Under the pieces are notes generated by a model. That model was not told where the DNA came from and ran no database searches. It saw only the letters and a program-made list of their open reading frames with translations. From Albugo candida (taxonomy: Eukaryota > Oomycota > Peronosporomycetes > Albuginales > Albuginaceae), in assembly GCA_905220665.1 (NCBI GenBank), contig CAJNAR010000149.1, positions 1-64,000 on the forward strand: 64,000 nucleotides of DNA, read 5' to 3'. Position 1 is the stretch's first letter, and each line of letters starts with the position of its first letter. The position numbers were made by a program, and so were the translations under genes. Shown in pieces: positions 36,882-50,274 of this stretch.

Positions 36882-37017
36882 CGATGTGATCGGTACCATG
36901 CACCCAAATTCGTACTTGTGCAAAGAGACACGGTGCTTCAACCGGTATTACCGATCTCCACAACGAAATTGAAGTTTTCAGGCTTTATGCAACTTCAACG
37001 CGGGCTCCCGCACGATC
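36882..37017 (-). repeat. Unidentified flank repeat X (right copy)
   Basis: Reverse-complement match of 30887-31030. Here it directly follows the 3' end of the full-length LINE, whereas on the left it precedes the truncated LINE 5' end. Confidence 0.7.
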
Positions 37018-37319
37018 AGTTGAAGGTGTCTATATTACTAGAATTAGACTAACTGACTTCTCTAGTTGCCTAGGCTATCTTAAATAACATATATACATAT
37101 AAAAAACGTTTCGTGAACTACCTGTGAGAGATGATAAAATGTCGTTCCGTTGATAATCTCGTATCGTAGTAGCCTCAGCACCCTTAATACGAGACTGTGT
37201 CCAGCTTGTAAATGCTGTAAAGTTGAAAAAGTTGTTAAGTTGTAAAAATGGTCCAAAAGTACCGTGGTTTGCAAATTGGTGTGCGCCACACTACGGTGAG
37301 CAGAACCAGCCAACTAGGA

Positions 37320-40300
37320 CTAGGATCTGAGTTGCACTTGCCGTTCCACTCGCCTGTGCCGTACCCGCAGCAATGATCTTCGACTTCTGAAAAATCCACC
37401 AAATGATCCTTGCGTTGCGAGTTGATCCAGCACCTTTGCAAGCCGAATGCGTTCGTCTTGGTCGTAACACTGTCTTCGAAAGTACCGAACGTGCGCACTA
37501 AACGTGGTGGAAATGACGGAAAGTGCTGGAACTGTCGGAGTTGCTGATCGCTGATCGAACAAACGACGATTCCGATCTGTCCAGACGAAGTGCAGTGTCA
37601 TCGCTTGCAATGCAAGCCATAAATCTGATATAATGTCGATATATTCTTTCCAGTCCGACCGTAGTGCTGGTACGATTGCACGTGCAATATGCGTCCAACG
37701 TGGTCGAGAGGAGAAAAACCTGATCCCAACTAGGGAGTAACTCCCTCCATAACTGTGCCGTGTGATCACACTCTAGAAAGAGATGTTGATCGGATTCCAC
37801 TGCCCCACACGAAGGCTGCGTGCACAATATAATGTCGGGCTGAATATCCTTTAAGAACCAGAAACAAGATCGAACTGGCAACATCCGAAAGGCGAGACGA
37901 AACTGTAAATCCTCGAAAATTGGTAATACACGTTTTCGAAGATGCCGTGATGTAGCCATAAAAGTTCGAACTCGTTCTGAATCCAGTGCGTCCGATCTCT
38001 CCCGTGATGACCAAAGTGTCGACATCGGATGACTCTTGGTTGGTTCGGCAGGTTTCCAGACGATTCGTGAGAGTTGCGAGCGTGGAATGGATGGAAAATA
38101 ATGTTTCCGTTCCTTGCTTTTTACTCCCACATAAAATGATCTGCCACTTGTGGTTGGTATAATCCAAGTGATGAGACCAATCGTCGAGTGGAAACGCTGG
38201 AGAATCTGAGTGACTTCATTGTAAAGTCGACTCAGCAACTTTTCTTCAGCCATATCCGATGTGTTGAGCTCTTCGTCGTTGTAATAGTTGGCGACAAAAT
38301 CTCCTTCGTTGGCCATGTGTCGCTTTCACGAAAAAAGTCTTGCAAACTTCGAACGTCAAAAAGTGTGGCAAACGATTTTCGAAATGTTCGATGTGGTTCA
38401 TCCACCATGCCAAGATTGTACCAAACGTTTTGCGTACTCGGATGACAAGTAGCAGCTTCGTAATGTAACTTTTGGTCGCAGTGAAACCACATCGGTTGTT
38501 TCATGTAGTACTGACGGCGTTGTGAAACATTTGAATCTGATATTGAAATGCTCCAATCCATCTGATGCCACATTTTAAATGCGTGTTTCCACCATGAAGA
38601 TGTGCTTTCCCAGTGAACCATTTTCCTATGTCGATGTGGTGCGATGGTGAATATATCCATCGGCTTGTGTGGTCCAAAGGAAGGTTGCATAAGTTGCAAT
38701 AATTCCGTCGAAGCAGTTGTCCAATTCGCAGGAATAATTGTTGACGCATCGGATGCGAACTGCTGAAGGAATTTAATACGTTGTAGCTTTAGTCGTCCCA
38801 CCAAAAAAGGAACTTGTAGTCCACCATCTTGTCGGCGAAGATATAAAAACTCTTTGCTGAGTAGGTGAACATGTTTTGAATCTTTTTTGTGTTTCCGACC
38901 AAGCACAAATCGATTTAACATCGATTGCCACTGTCGAATTGTCGCTGCTGGTATGTCTACGTGCATCGTGTAATGCCACAAACGTGATAAAATCATCGTC
39001 TGCACAACCAGTAGTCGACCACGGACAGTTCTTGCTCGTCGAAACCATACACCAAACCCATCGTAAAAACGCTTGTCGAGAGTTGAAATAACCATCGAAT
39101 GAGTCGGTGTCTGGCCGAACGGAATACCCAAATACTTGACCGAATCCTCCGGACCCATTATGGTCAAATTGGGAATACGTGGACATGGCTTGGTCAAATT
39201 CAACGAGAGCAAGGATGATTTACTCAAGTTGAGTTTCGCACCCAGATCCATCGCAATAGACTTGGACGAGTTCGAGTTGCGTCAAAACACCATTTGGTGT
39301 CTCTGAAAGCAATGTCGAATCGTCCGCAAAAAATAATCCAGTTGCGACAGTCGTGCCATTAATCCAAATGCCATGTTCTTCATGTTGACGAAGTAGATTT
39401 CCCAAAGGTTCGATCGTCATCAGAAAAAGTAATGCTGAGAGAGGATCACCTTGTTTCACTCCACGTTGTGGTGTAATGGACGGTGTGATATTTCCATTAA
39501 TCATCAACTGCGCCTTTGTGTTATTGTACATAAGACGAACCCAGTCGATGAAACTTTTCCCAACGACCATTTTTTCCAAACCGCGAAACATGTACGTCCA
39601 ATTGACTCGATCATAAGCTTTCTCAAAGTCGAGAAAAGTCGCATAAGCTTCCTCTCCACGATGAGTGACCAAGTCTTGGATGTCGGTAAGATGTCGAATA
39701 TGATGATGCATTGACCTTCCGTGCACAAATGCTTTTTGATCTTGATGGATCAATTTTGGCAAAAAACGTTGCAATCGATACGCCAACACTTTTGAAAGTA
39801 CTTTCACATCGACGCAAAGCAGTGCGATCGGTCGATAGTTGCCAGGATCACCTCGTGATCCTTTTTTGTACAATAATGTTATTGCCGAGTGACGATGTGA
39901 TCGAAGTAAAATTCCTCTTTCCAGCTGATATTCGAACACGATCTTCAAACACTCGCCAAACGTTTCCAGATCAAGCTGATAAAAAATGCAGCTGGTAGTC
40001 CATCCATACCTGGAGAAGAACTACTCCGCATGTGCTTGATCGCTTCCGCCATCTCGGTCGTACTTAACCGAGTGGAGAGACGGTCTTGCTCTGCTGAGGC
40101 AAGTGAAACTTGAATCGAATCGAGTACCTGTTTTTGCTTTCTTCCACTTGGAACATTTGAGTCGGTCTCTGAGCTATAAACAGAGCCCATGACACCACCC
40201 CAATGATCTCTGAATTCGTCAATAATCTCCCTCGGGTTCGATGTCACGGTACCACATTTTTTGGTAACATTTTCGATCGGCACGCGACGACAAGAACTAT

Positions 40301-41521
40301 CCGGAGGGCGAAAAAAATACTTGGAAGAGTTCTCCATATGCTTCACGTGATGGTCGAAGCTTTCATCTTGGTTGTATCTCGCGTTGTTTTCGACTGAAAT
40401 TTTAAATTGTTGGAGACTCGATTCGTAAAAATACCGTGACTCATTGGTGTTTTGGATGCGATATCGAGCTGCTGCGACTTCCAAAACACGCTGGCTAGAC
40501 TCAACATCACGTCGGCTATCTTTTGCAACTTTTTTTCAATGCTTTGAAGCTGTTTCTTGATTTTCGTCTTCCAACTTTCCCGCATTTTACCGGGATTCGA
40601 AGTTGTCCGTAACTGTTCGAGCACCAAAATCGCTTCCAATTTGATTGCTTCGACAACTTTAGGATATTCAAATAGTCGTAATGAACATTTCCAATATCCT
40701 CGACCCGGAGATTGAGTTGGATTTGCAAAAGTTACTTTTTGTGCCAGATGATCTCCCGCATGTCGTGGACGAAAATACTCAGAGGTTTTGTATACCATGT
40801 TGAATAGCTCTTCCGACATGCAGATATAATCAAGTCGATTCTTGCGTGGTAATGGTCCTGTAAATACTTTTTCAGTCGGATGTTGGATTCGCCAAGCGTC
40901 TACCACACCCAGCTTTGAAAGCCATTCCAAACACGCTAATCGACTTGGTTCGTGCCGAATTGTTCCACTCGAAGCATCGATAGCTGGATCGAGTGGTGTG
41001 TTGAAATCACCAAATACGATATGTGTTGCGGTCGATTCGAAAGTGTTGGAAAGCAATAACTCATAAAAACCCATTTGTTCCTCGGCCTTGACCGGTGCAT
41101 ATACATTGTGAATATACACCGGTGCGTCGTGAATGATAAGACGCAAAACCAAATAACGATTTCGAATGCTTCGTTCAGTGAGTTCTTCAGCTGTTGAGTA
41201 ACCGGGAAAGTCCGAACGAAGGATTGTCATGACGCCGCCACTGCGGTTTTGAGTCGGATGGAGAAAAGCACTGTTGTGATCATTGACAAACATTTTGTGC
41301 TGCATTTTTGAGGATAATAAAAGCTGAAATGAGTCCAGTTGGTTGTGATCGTGAAACTTGGTCTCTTGAACGCAATAAATGGAGTGTTGTGATAGGATGT
41401 GGTCGATAAAAAGATGACCATTTTTATGAATTCCATTAACATTCACCGTGAGTGCTGAGATATTGTTCCACGTTGAAATAATCGAGGAGCCCTTAGCATT
41501 CACGCTGAAGTGGACCGGCAA
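37320..41521 (-). pseudogene. LINE ORF2 (AP endonuclease and reverse transcriptase), frameshifted
   Basis: From 41521 the frame encodes an exonuclease-endonuclease-phosphatase domain with CVQETKFHDHN, FGDFNTPLDP and NRLDYICMS. The RT domain follows with LLYKKGSRGDPGNYRPIALL, FLDFEKAYDRVNW, GVKQGDPLS and FFADDS. The C-terminus has a zinc-finger-like CTQPSC...HLFLEC. Shifts occur near the VFWKSQQ/EVAAARY change (40.48 kb), at the T run before FYQLDLE-like sequence (39.99 kb), at an extra G before AKLNLSKSS (39.24 kb), at MANEGDFVANYY (38.3 kb) and near WDQVF (37.7 kb). Confidence 0.85.
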
Positions 41522-41679
41522 TCAAACCCTAAACCATCTTCTTTTGAGAGGTGAAGTGTTGCTTTCTCTTCAGGGAAAAAGCTGAGATTGACTGAGAGCT
41601 CGCCAATATCGCCACAGAGAAGTCCTTGCCATTTACCACCAAACCATTGAGACCAACACTTTATGCCCACATCGGAGCG

Positions 41680-43998
41680 TCACAACAAGATGAGCAGATT
41701 GATGGGGAGTAAACGACAATGGTGATCCGGAATCCAGATCACTGGTCTATCGGTGAGATAGTGGATCCAGTGATCGTTTGTGTAAAATGTCGGGGCAGTA
41801 GACATAAATAACAATTCCAATAATGCGAGAGCTTTGGTCGCCCGAGTCAAACCGTGAACAGTGTCCGGCACTGACTTCCACCAAGGCATCACTTTCTCGA
41901 ATAATACAGCTCTCTTTGAGGGAACTTTTCCACCAACGTGGCGATTCCATCGCGTCGTAAACGTGACATCTTCGCCGAGATTGTGCGTTGCAAAAACGCG
42001 ATTGATGAGAAGTAGATGTGCTACTTCGTCCAAAGCAGGATCATTCGACTCCATGCATGAAATAAGCACCCCATGCATGTTGATGGGATGATCTAATGCT
42101 GCCCTGATGATTTGGTCCGGGTTAGTACAAAAATGTACCAGCCGGCGCACATGAGGATGCACGCATCGGCTTGAACCAGCTTGTCCGGTCGAATCTGGTG
42201 GAGTGCATTTTTGGAATCCATTTCCATGAGCTCTCCGATATCAGCAATTCGAGTTGGTCGCTCTGCTTTTTCCACCGTTGTATGACGCTTCTTATAAAAG
42301 TGTGCCGCCTCTTTCGAAGTGGCTATCTCTTTTGGCATCCGTGCTTTCACGGGAATAATTTGAATGCGGTTGCCATGCGCCGGATTGGCAACCGCTTGGA
42401 CTTCTTCGACTTCCACCTCCATGGTTGCGAGCACAGCAAAGTAATTGCTTGTCGCCAACGTTGGGAGCGCACGAGGTGGTGCATTGGAAACCATTTGGTC
42501 GAACGGCTCAGTCCGATTACGCTTTCCTCGCGTCCACGCCAACTGCATGTATGTGTCACCATCCTTCTCCACCCGTGGATGTGAAGATGATTGACTTTCA
42601 AATGTAGGATGGGGGGAGTGGGCTGTGATAAGTCTGGTGACCCTGGTGGTGTGATAGAGGGAGGAGTATTAAGGTCCAACGAAATTTGGTCGGAATTTTT
42701 TCGCTCCGGTCGCCTCGCCTCAATTCCTAAATCGGAACTGGCTTCTCCACCTTTTTGGGACCACCGCGACTGCCGTTGGCGCGGTTGTTTCTTTTTGTTT
42801 TTCTTGTTGCGGTTTCGGTTGTTTTTGATTCTGAGGTTGAGTTTGATTAGTGTTTGGTTTTTTGTTGCTGTTTGTTCTTTTTGTTTTCGTTTGGTTGTTG
42901 CCGTGTTCCCGAGGCTAATGCAGCACCCAAATCCAAGCAATAAGGACCACGTTGACCAAAACGTGGTCGTTCCGTTGGAATAGGAGCATTCTTACCCCGG
43001 ACTGGGTAGAGATGCTTCTCGTAAGCGATTTACTCAATTACTTTCCCATCTCGAACCAGTTGTTGGGGACACGTTGAACAGCCAAAGTAGACTCTCCAAG
43101 TCGAAATTACCACCTCTTTTTTTTGGAACAGTCTCACGAAAGGTGTCATACACCACTTGACACCCGAGTTTGTGAAGAGCGTGGAGAATGTTGTTCCGTT
43201 CTTCCTCCACGCCCACACCGAACACATCGAGGTAGTATTTTGTTTCAAGAGTATCAAACTCCCGAACAAAAATACTTTTCCCCAAGGATAGTCACCGGCT
43301 GACACTCTAACTGTTGGCAGGGCATCCGCCGTGGTGACCATCACCCTGATCTTTACAGGCATTTTGGATAGTTGAGCGATGGACCGGCTCTCCAGTAAAC
43401 TTTCAAAGACCGGATTGCCGTGATCTCGCATTAGGAAGGTCAAAATTTTCCCATTTGGAGTACGGGTCAAGGACTGGCCCGTCTCTAAGACCATTGGGAA
43501 GGTTGCTTTCCCGATTTGGAAAGGTCTTGCTGCTTCCAATTTAGCAGACAAAACAGACCAATCCGGGTGCTCCCTATCAGCATATAGCTGCAGTATAGCC
43601 TCGATATCCGAGGCTTTCGGCTTTCGGATCTCCACGCGATATTTCGCTCGAGCTCTAGCCTGGTCCTTACGCAAGGAATCCTGTGACTTGATTATTTCTG
43701 CCAAAGTGGGACCTTTGGTGTCGTCCACACTTGCAGTTGCAGTTGCCTCTGAGTCACCCTGTGACGAGGCAACGACAGTACCGCATTTACCACCGGTACC
43801 ACATCCGACACCGTTAGTACCGGTATTACCCTGTACCGTCACACTGGGGGTGAGGATACTTTCCACGTCATCACACAGGGGTGACGACTCATCAACAATC
43901 ATGCAATTACCCAAAACAGGGTGACTCATGAGGGTTGCCACGTTACTACAAGTGGACGCTAGCACCCTGGGTTGTGTCGATATGTCGACTTGAACCAT
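41680..43998 (-). pseudogene. LINE ORF1, frameshifted
   Basis: The start MVQVDISTQPRVLAS lies at 43998. A continuous frame runs to about residue 240, then shifts at VMVTTADA; the expected continuation (QPVTILGEK-like in copy 2) is in another frame. A basic, Gln/Asn/Lys-rich stretch follows (42.85 kb), then a Pro/Ser segment with LDLNTPPSITPPG (42.66 kb) and a C-terminal domain at 42162-41680 with IRAALDHPINMHGV and NRVFATHNLGEDV. No Cys-knuckle zinc finger is obvious. By analogy it would be the RNA-binding chaperone of the LINE particle. Confidence 0.75.
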
Positions 43999-44090
43999 TG
44001 TTTTCGAGAGGAAAGAGTTGAAAAAAGTTGTTTTTTCGAATTGTTTTTACTAAATTGGCGGGTTATTTAGTAGCCGGCAAATTGAGAAGT

Positions 44091-46490
44091 CGCTGTTGGT
44101 GGTTCACCAGATCAAGTGCGCATGCACCAAACGATAATGAATATGGTACGCTCCGTGCTTTTTGGGTCTGGTTTACATCTGAGCTTCTGGGCGATGCGGC
44201 GGAACACTCAGCGTATGTTCTCAATCTCAGCCCAACTCGAGGAAACGTTGGACGCTCGTCACCTATTGAGGTACTGACGGGCATAAAGTTTCGACTGACC
44301 GATATTTTTATTTTCGACTCATCTTTTACTGCTATCCGAACGCCAAAGCACAAAGCACTTGATCGACGCGAGGAGCAGGGCATCATTATCGGGAATAATG
44401 ATGACATTGAAGGTTACCGTATACTATTTACGAGAGACCGGGTGGTACGCACCACGCAGCACATCCAGAATATTAAGACTTTGAGCGAGAAAGCAAATGT
44501 GCAGCTCATCCGTAAAATCATTGAGGGATTTGAGGGATAAAGTAACGATGCTGGACATCGGGAGGAGCCGCGCAAGGGACAGATCGAGAAAAAAACTCGT
44601 GGAAAACGTCGAGGTCAAGGAAGACGGCTCGCAAAAGGTTCTGTCGATGAATAACTAGTGTCTGGTCCAGGCATGGATATGATAACACGTTACGGTGGGA
44701 GAAAGAACCCATCGCGTGAGATAGATGGGGCGGTTCACCAAGAAGATCCAAAAGAAGTGGAATGCTGCAATGAAAAGCGACAAAAGTGAAGAATGGAAGC
44801 GTGCAGCACAATCTGAACTTGATTCACTGATCGCGAACAACACATGTAAGCTGGTCACGCGCACTTATCGAATGCGCCCACATCACACGAAATGGGTCTT
44901 CAAGACGAAAAAAATGCGGATGGTGACGTAGAACGCTACAAGGCACGCATGGTAGCGTGCGGTAATGAGCAGCTATATGGATATGTTTATACCATGACAT
45001 TTGCCGCTGTCATGGACATGACCACAGGCATAGTTATCTTGGCATTATCGGAAATTTGGGGTGTATCAGCGAGACATGGCGATGTGCCAAATGCATATTT
45101 CAAGGCGCCTACGGAGTCGGATATTGATATATTTTTATATGTCCCACGGGGTATTATTGTGGAAAAGAAGGAGCTTCAAAGACTTGGTGCTCATCAAGTT
45201 AAAGAAGTGGTTCTACAGCTTCAGCGCAGTCTCTGTGGCCTAAGCAGGCAAGACGGCTTTGGGCAAAACTATTGCATACGGAACGGAAGTATTGAAGTCG
45301 GGATTTGTGCATTGTGTCAGGGACACGTGTCTCTACTACAAAGCTGACAGTGAAGGTCAAACTGTCATGGGAGTGTATGTCGATGAATTTCTAGTGACGG
45401 GAACCTCGAAGCGATTTGACGAAGTAATCAAGCTTCTAGCAACGTTGCAGATAAAGGACCTTGGAGTTGTGAGCAAGTTTCTGGGAATGGGACTTTCTCA
45501 TTCGTTTCACGGTAGATATGAAGATGACTAAGAAGAGTACATCGACGAGATGCTATCGAAGTTTGGGCTCCAAGAAGCACATTTTGTGACCATTCCGATT
45601 GGACTTAACTATAACAACTGAGGTAGACCCACTACTTCCTCCTGGTGAGAGTTTAGATGGATCTGCATCGGTGCGGAATTTTTAGTCGTTTGTGGTTTAC
45701 TACTATGGCTAGCACGGTCTATGAGCCCGGACATCGCTTGTGCGGTGCACCGAGTGAGTCGCCTATCACATGCATCCTCTACAGGCGGCTGGGAGCTCGT
45801 TGGGCGAATCGCAAAGTATCTAAAGGGAACCAAGGACGTTAAGCTTCGGCTCAAGCAAAAAGAGACTGTAGATATCGCTACGGTTGAGCTTACAAGTAAC
45901 AGTGACGCTGATATTGCTGATGATAGAGTCGACCGCAAATCTAGCAGCGGTTGGATATATTGCATGAAGGCATGATTGTGGAATGGAAATGCCGAAAGCA
46001 GACACAGTAGCACTATCCACAATTGAAGCAGATCTCGCGTCGTCTTTACACGCACGACAAGAATCATTGGGGTTACATGAGCTACTTACTGAATTGGACT
46101 TTAAGGTTGGAATACCGATGACTATGGAGATGGATAATCAAGCGTCAATTCGTCAATTGAAAAATGAAGAAAGCTCGACGCGTGCAACGCACATTGACAA
46201 CAAGCTGAAATTTATTAGAGATTATGCTAAGAAGGTGCTGTAAAATCTGTCTACATCGCGACGGAAGCGACGGCGGCTGACCTGCTAACGAAATCGTTTA
46301 GCGCTGTTCGGTTGCGAGACTTGATCAAACTGTGCTCGCTAAGTCAAGGAATGGAAGGTGTAGGCGATACATACACGCGATGCCATGACGGAGGAGTGTT
46401 GAAAAGAGATTTATTTTCGCTGAGCTCGAAACACAGCGGAAACCCGATCTAGCGGTATAATCACGGCGTGGATGGTGCGTCTGTTGTAGA
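44091..46490 (+). mobile_element. Ty1/copia relic, 5'-truncated
   Basis: Starting inside integrase (RMHQTIMNMVRSVL then FWAMRRN in one frame and AEHSAYVLNLSPTRGN in another), it runs through HKALDRREEQGIIIG, the RT block KTKKMR then VERYKARMVACGNEQLYG, DTCLYYKADSEGQTVMGVYV, then RNase H with AKYLKGTKDVKLRL, NSDADIADDRVDRKSSSGW and STIEADLASSLHARQESLGL. A purine tract GGAGGAG precedes TGTTGAAAAGAG at 46397, the likely start of the 3' LTR. The LTR breaks off near 46490 where LINE sequence begins. Many stops are present. Confidence 0.85.
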
Positions 46491-46494
46491 AACG

Positions 46495-48445
46495 GTACTA
46501 TCTGATGACGATCGATCCTTTCAAAATTTACTTCGACAACATGAACAGCTTAGGATTTGAATTTGGGTCAATGGCACAACTGCCGCAACTGGGTTATTTT
46601 TTGCCGACGATTCGATATTGCTTTCAAAGACGCCATGTGGTGTTTTGACGCAACCCGAAGTCGTCCAAGTCCATTGCGGAGGTTCGGGTGCAAAACTCAA
46701 CCTGAGCAAATCGTCTTTGCTCTCGATGAAGCGTACCATGCCGTATCCACGACTTCCCAATTTGACCATACTGGGTTCGAGCGATTCGATCAAGTATTTG
46801 GTTGTTCCGTTCCAGACACCGACTCATTCGATCGTTATTTCAACTCTCGACAAGCGTTTTTATGATGGGTTTGTTGTCCGGTTTCGACGACCACGAAAAG
46901 TTCGTGGTCGATTACTGGTTGCGCAGACGATGATTTTATCACGTCTGTGGCATTACATGATGCACGTGAACATACCGGCGGAGACTATTCGACAGTGGTA
47001 ATCGATATTAAATCGATTTGTGCTTGGTCGTAAACACAAAAAAGATTCGAAACACGTCCACCCATTATGTCTTCGCCGACAAGACGGTGGACAACAAGTT
47101 CCTATTTTGCTGAAACGACTGAATCTACAACGTATTCAATTCCTTCAACAGCTCGCATCCGATGACTCGACAATTATTTCTGCGAATTGAACAACTGCTT
47201 CGGCGGGATTATTACAAGTTATCTAACCTTCCTTTGGACCACAAGCCGATGGACATATTCACCATAGCACCACATCAACAACGGGAAGTGGTTTGATGGG
47301 AGATTACAGCTTCTTGGAGAAAACACACATTGAAATGTGGCATCAGATTGATACATCGCCGTCAGTACTTCATGGAACAACCGATATGGTTTCACTTCGA
47401 CCAAGAATAACTGATGGAGCTGCTACTCGTAATCCGAGTACGCAAAACGTTCGATACAATCGTGGCACGGTGGACGAACCACATCGGACGTTTCGAAAAT
47501 CGTTGCTGCTTTTTCGAAAAGGCGACACATGGCCAACGAAGGCTTATTTCGTCGCCAACTATTACAACGACTAAGAGCTGAATACATCGGACATGGCTAA
47601 ATGGAAAGTTATTGAATCGACTTTACATTAAAGTCACTCGGCTACTCCAACGTATTTACTCCACGATTGGTCTCATCACTGGGATCGTTCCAAACGCAAG
47701 TGGCGGATCGTTTTACGTGAGAGTGCAAAGCAAGGTAAGGAAGCATTATTCTTCATCCATTCCACGCTCTCAGCTCTCACGTACCGTCTTTAAACCACCC
47801 GAAGCAACCATGAATCATTCGATGATGACACATTGGTCATCACGGGAAAGATCGGACGCGTCTGATTCAGAACAGGTTGGAAAATGTATGGCTACATCCA
47901 GTTATCTTCGGAAGCGTGCCTTACCCATTTCGAAGATCTACAATTTCATCTGGACTTTCGGATGTTGCCAGTTCGATCTCGTTTCTGGTTTCTCGAAGGA
48001 TATTCAGCTCTACGTTATATTGTGCACCCAGCCTTCGTGTGGCGTAATGGGATCCGATCTACATATCTTTCTTGAGTGCTATCGTACGGCACAGTTATGA
48101 CTAGATTTTCTGTGCACTTGGGATCAGTCTCTCCACTTTGGACGCATATTGCATGTGCAACTGTGCCAGCACTACGGACGCAATGGAAGAATTATCGGCA
48201 CATTATATCCGAATTAAGGCTTGAATTGGAAGCGGTGACGCTGCACATCGTCTGGATCAATAGAACTCGTCGTTATTTCGATCAGCGATCAACAAGTCCG
48301 ACAATCTTATCACTTTCCGTGATATACGTCACGTTTAGTGCGCCCGTTTGGTACTTTCGAAGACAGTGTTACGATAAGGATGAACGCATTAGGCTTTCGA
48401 AAGGTGCTGAATCAGCTCACAAAATAAGGACAATATGAGGATTTT
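46495..48445 (+). pseudogene. LINE ORF2 C-terminal relic (copy A)
   Basis: The sequence starts at the segment matching TIEPLGNLLRQHE of the intact-looking ORF2 and continues through the FADDS region (46.60 kb), GAKLNLSKSSLLS, YDGFVVRFRRPRKVRGRLLV (46.86-46.92 kb), the WPTKAYFVANYYND segment (47.53 kb) and the zinc-finger-like end (48.03 kb). It is diverged and frameshifted. Where the two younger copies have an extra G before AKLNLSKSS, this one reads in frame, which shows the younger copies carry the mutation. Confidence 0.8.
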
Positions 48446-48479
48446 CAGTGCTTGTGTGTCAGGTTTTTCTGGTACAGAT

Positions 48480-49625
48480 AGCTCCCAAAATGTGCCATGA
48501 GATGGATTGGAGCATTACAATCTCCGATTTACATGTCGTTCTACGCAGTCAGTAATACATAGAACAACCGATCTGGCTCCATCACAGCCAAGCACTGTGT
48601 TATGAAGCTACTACCTATGGTACAATTTTGCCACAATGAAGCTTTTAAGATTCGCAGTATCCAAAATTTCCATGAGATTGTGACGAATGGCCTATGATGA
48701 AATCATTCTTCGACCAATACTACAACGATGACGATCTTTTTAAATCAGATATGGCTGAATAGAAGTTGATCGGTTGACTATATATCTAAGTCCCCCATCT
48801 ACTGCAGCATAATCACTAGACGAGTGGTCTCATCACTTGGATCGAACCAAGCACAAGTGCAAATCCGTTTTATGTGAGAGTACAGAGCAAGAATAAGAAA
48901 CACTCCTTCCCAGCTACTCCGCATTTTTAACTTCGGTGCCTCGTCTAGAAAGTTCCGAGAGTCATCCGATGTTGGCAAATTGGTCCGATCGGACACAAAA
49001 CGAATTGAACTTTCATGGCTAGATAGTAGCAATTTCGAAAATGTGTCTTACCAATTTCAAGATCAACACTTACTTCTGACCTATCCGATGTTACCATTTC
49101 GATCTTGTTTCTGACTTCTGAAAGATATATAGCCCAGCAATATATTGTGCAATTAGCCCACGGGTGGAGCAGTCGATTCAGCCAGTATCTCTTTGTAGAA
49201 TGCGAACACACTTAACAATATTGGCTGAATCTACTTTCTTCGGCGTTTGGCTAATTTTTCGTGTGCTATTGCGCCAACGACACGGACGGAATTGAAAGAC
49301 TGCCGTCAAATTTATTTTTTCTGACTTATGGGTGCAGGCATTGTCATTACACTTCGTTTGGATCTATCAGAATCGTCGGATATTCGACCAGCGTTCCGCA
49401 AGTCTGACAATTTCAGCACTTTTGTAATCTACATCCCGTTAAGTGCCCACATTCGGTTATTTGGTTCGCATTGTTACGATAAAGACGATTCATGAGTCAA
49501 AGATCATTGTTGCGCTTACGGCACCGGCAAGCAGAAGTGCAAGTGGAAGGTTGATCCTAGTCCTAGTTGGATAGCTATGTTCATCCTAATGTGGTGAACA
49601 CCAATTTGGATAACAAGGTACTATC
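48480..49625 (+). pseudogene. LINE 3' relic (copy B)
   Basis: A second, more decayed copy begins again at the segment matching KMWHQMDWSISISD (48.49 kb) and proceeds to the LINE 3' region, with a near-exact match GATCCTAGTCCTAGTTGG at 49553-49570. It lies in the same orientation, directly after copy A, so two truncated copies sit in tandem. Confidence 0.7.
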
Positions 49626-50274
49626 ATATAATTTCGTATTTAGTTATGATAAAAGACAGTTTAGGCATTTATAGAAGTTAATTTATATTAGTTATTACAG
49701 ACCAATCAAGGGTTGAAAAATAAATATCAGCAAGTTATTAAGTTTCAGCACAGAATGTGTAGATTGCTTCCTCTTAGAAGGTGAGGCCAACGAGATATGC
49801 GGGACGTGCACACACAACAACGAGAAATACAGAAAGCCTCTGCGGAATCAATTCGACTTAAGTCAACTGTTTCCATCAATGTCGGCGATTTGGTGGACCA
49901 GAACTTATGGCGTTTACGAAACCGTTGTTCGACGCCTTCAGCAGGCAGTGGTCGCACTCCGTTAGCAGCTGTGCAGTAACTGTTCTGAAACAGCACCTAT
50001 AAATCAGCATCTGGCTCAATATTCTTTCCCCGCAATTTTGTACTTTCGACGGAAACCACAATATGGCATCACTACCTTGAATTTACCCTCGCTGCGTTGG
50101 ATATAAAAAGTTACAAGTGAGCGTACGAAGAGTTTGGCAGCGCAAAGGTATCGATTGATTCACTAAAGAGCCAGCGAGAACGTTCAGAGGGGGATGAAAG
50201 AGAACACAAAAGATTTGGTCGTGATGTTTATTCAGCTCTTTTTATCTGGGTGATTCACACAATCGAGGTAGCTA
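49626..50274. other. Transition zone, no clear gene
   Basis: The last repeat sequence ends about 49625. A plus-strand frame at 49797-49979 (60 codons, SINVGDLVDQNLWRLRNRCS) has no recognisable family. From here on the sequence is gene-like and largely repeat-free. Confidence 0.4.

Larger units (their letters stand above)
37015..44090 (-). mobile_element. Full-length LINE (right arm of inverted repeat)
   Basis: About 7.1 kb on the minus strand: a leader shared with the copy ending at 27585, ORF1, ORF2 with AP endonuclease and RT, and a 3' end that matches the left arm base for base down to CTGAT. There are no LTRs. The length and two-ORF plan fit an L1-like element. The 37015-41007 part is the mirror of 31039-35030. 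Both ORFs carry frameshifts, so it is not autonomous as sequenced. Confidence 0.9.

Noticed and set aside
31039..41007. The big inverted repeat as TIRs of a giant DNA transposon
   Set aside because: The arms are LINE ORF2 sequence ending at the LINE 3' end, and the left arm is an ordinary 5'-truncated LINE.
41526..41538. Interstitial telomere repeat (AAACCCTAAACC) inside the LINE
   Set aside because: Fewer than two repeat units; the older LINE copy has a different sequence there, so point changes explain it.
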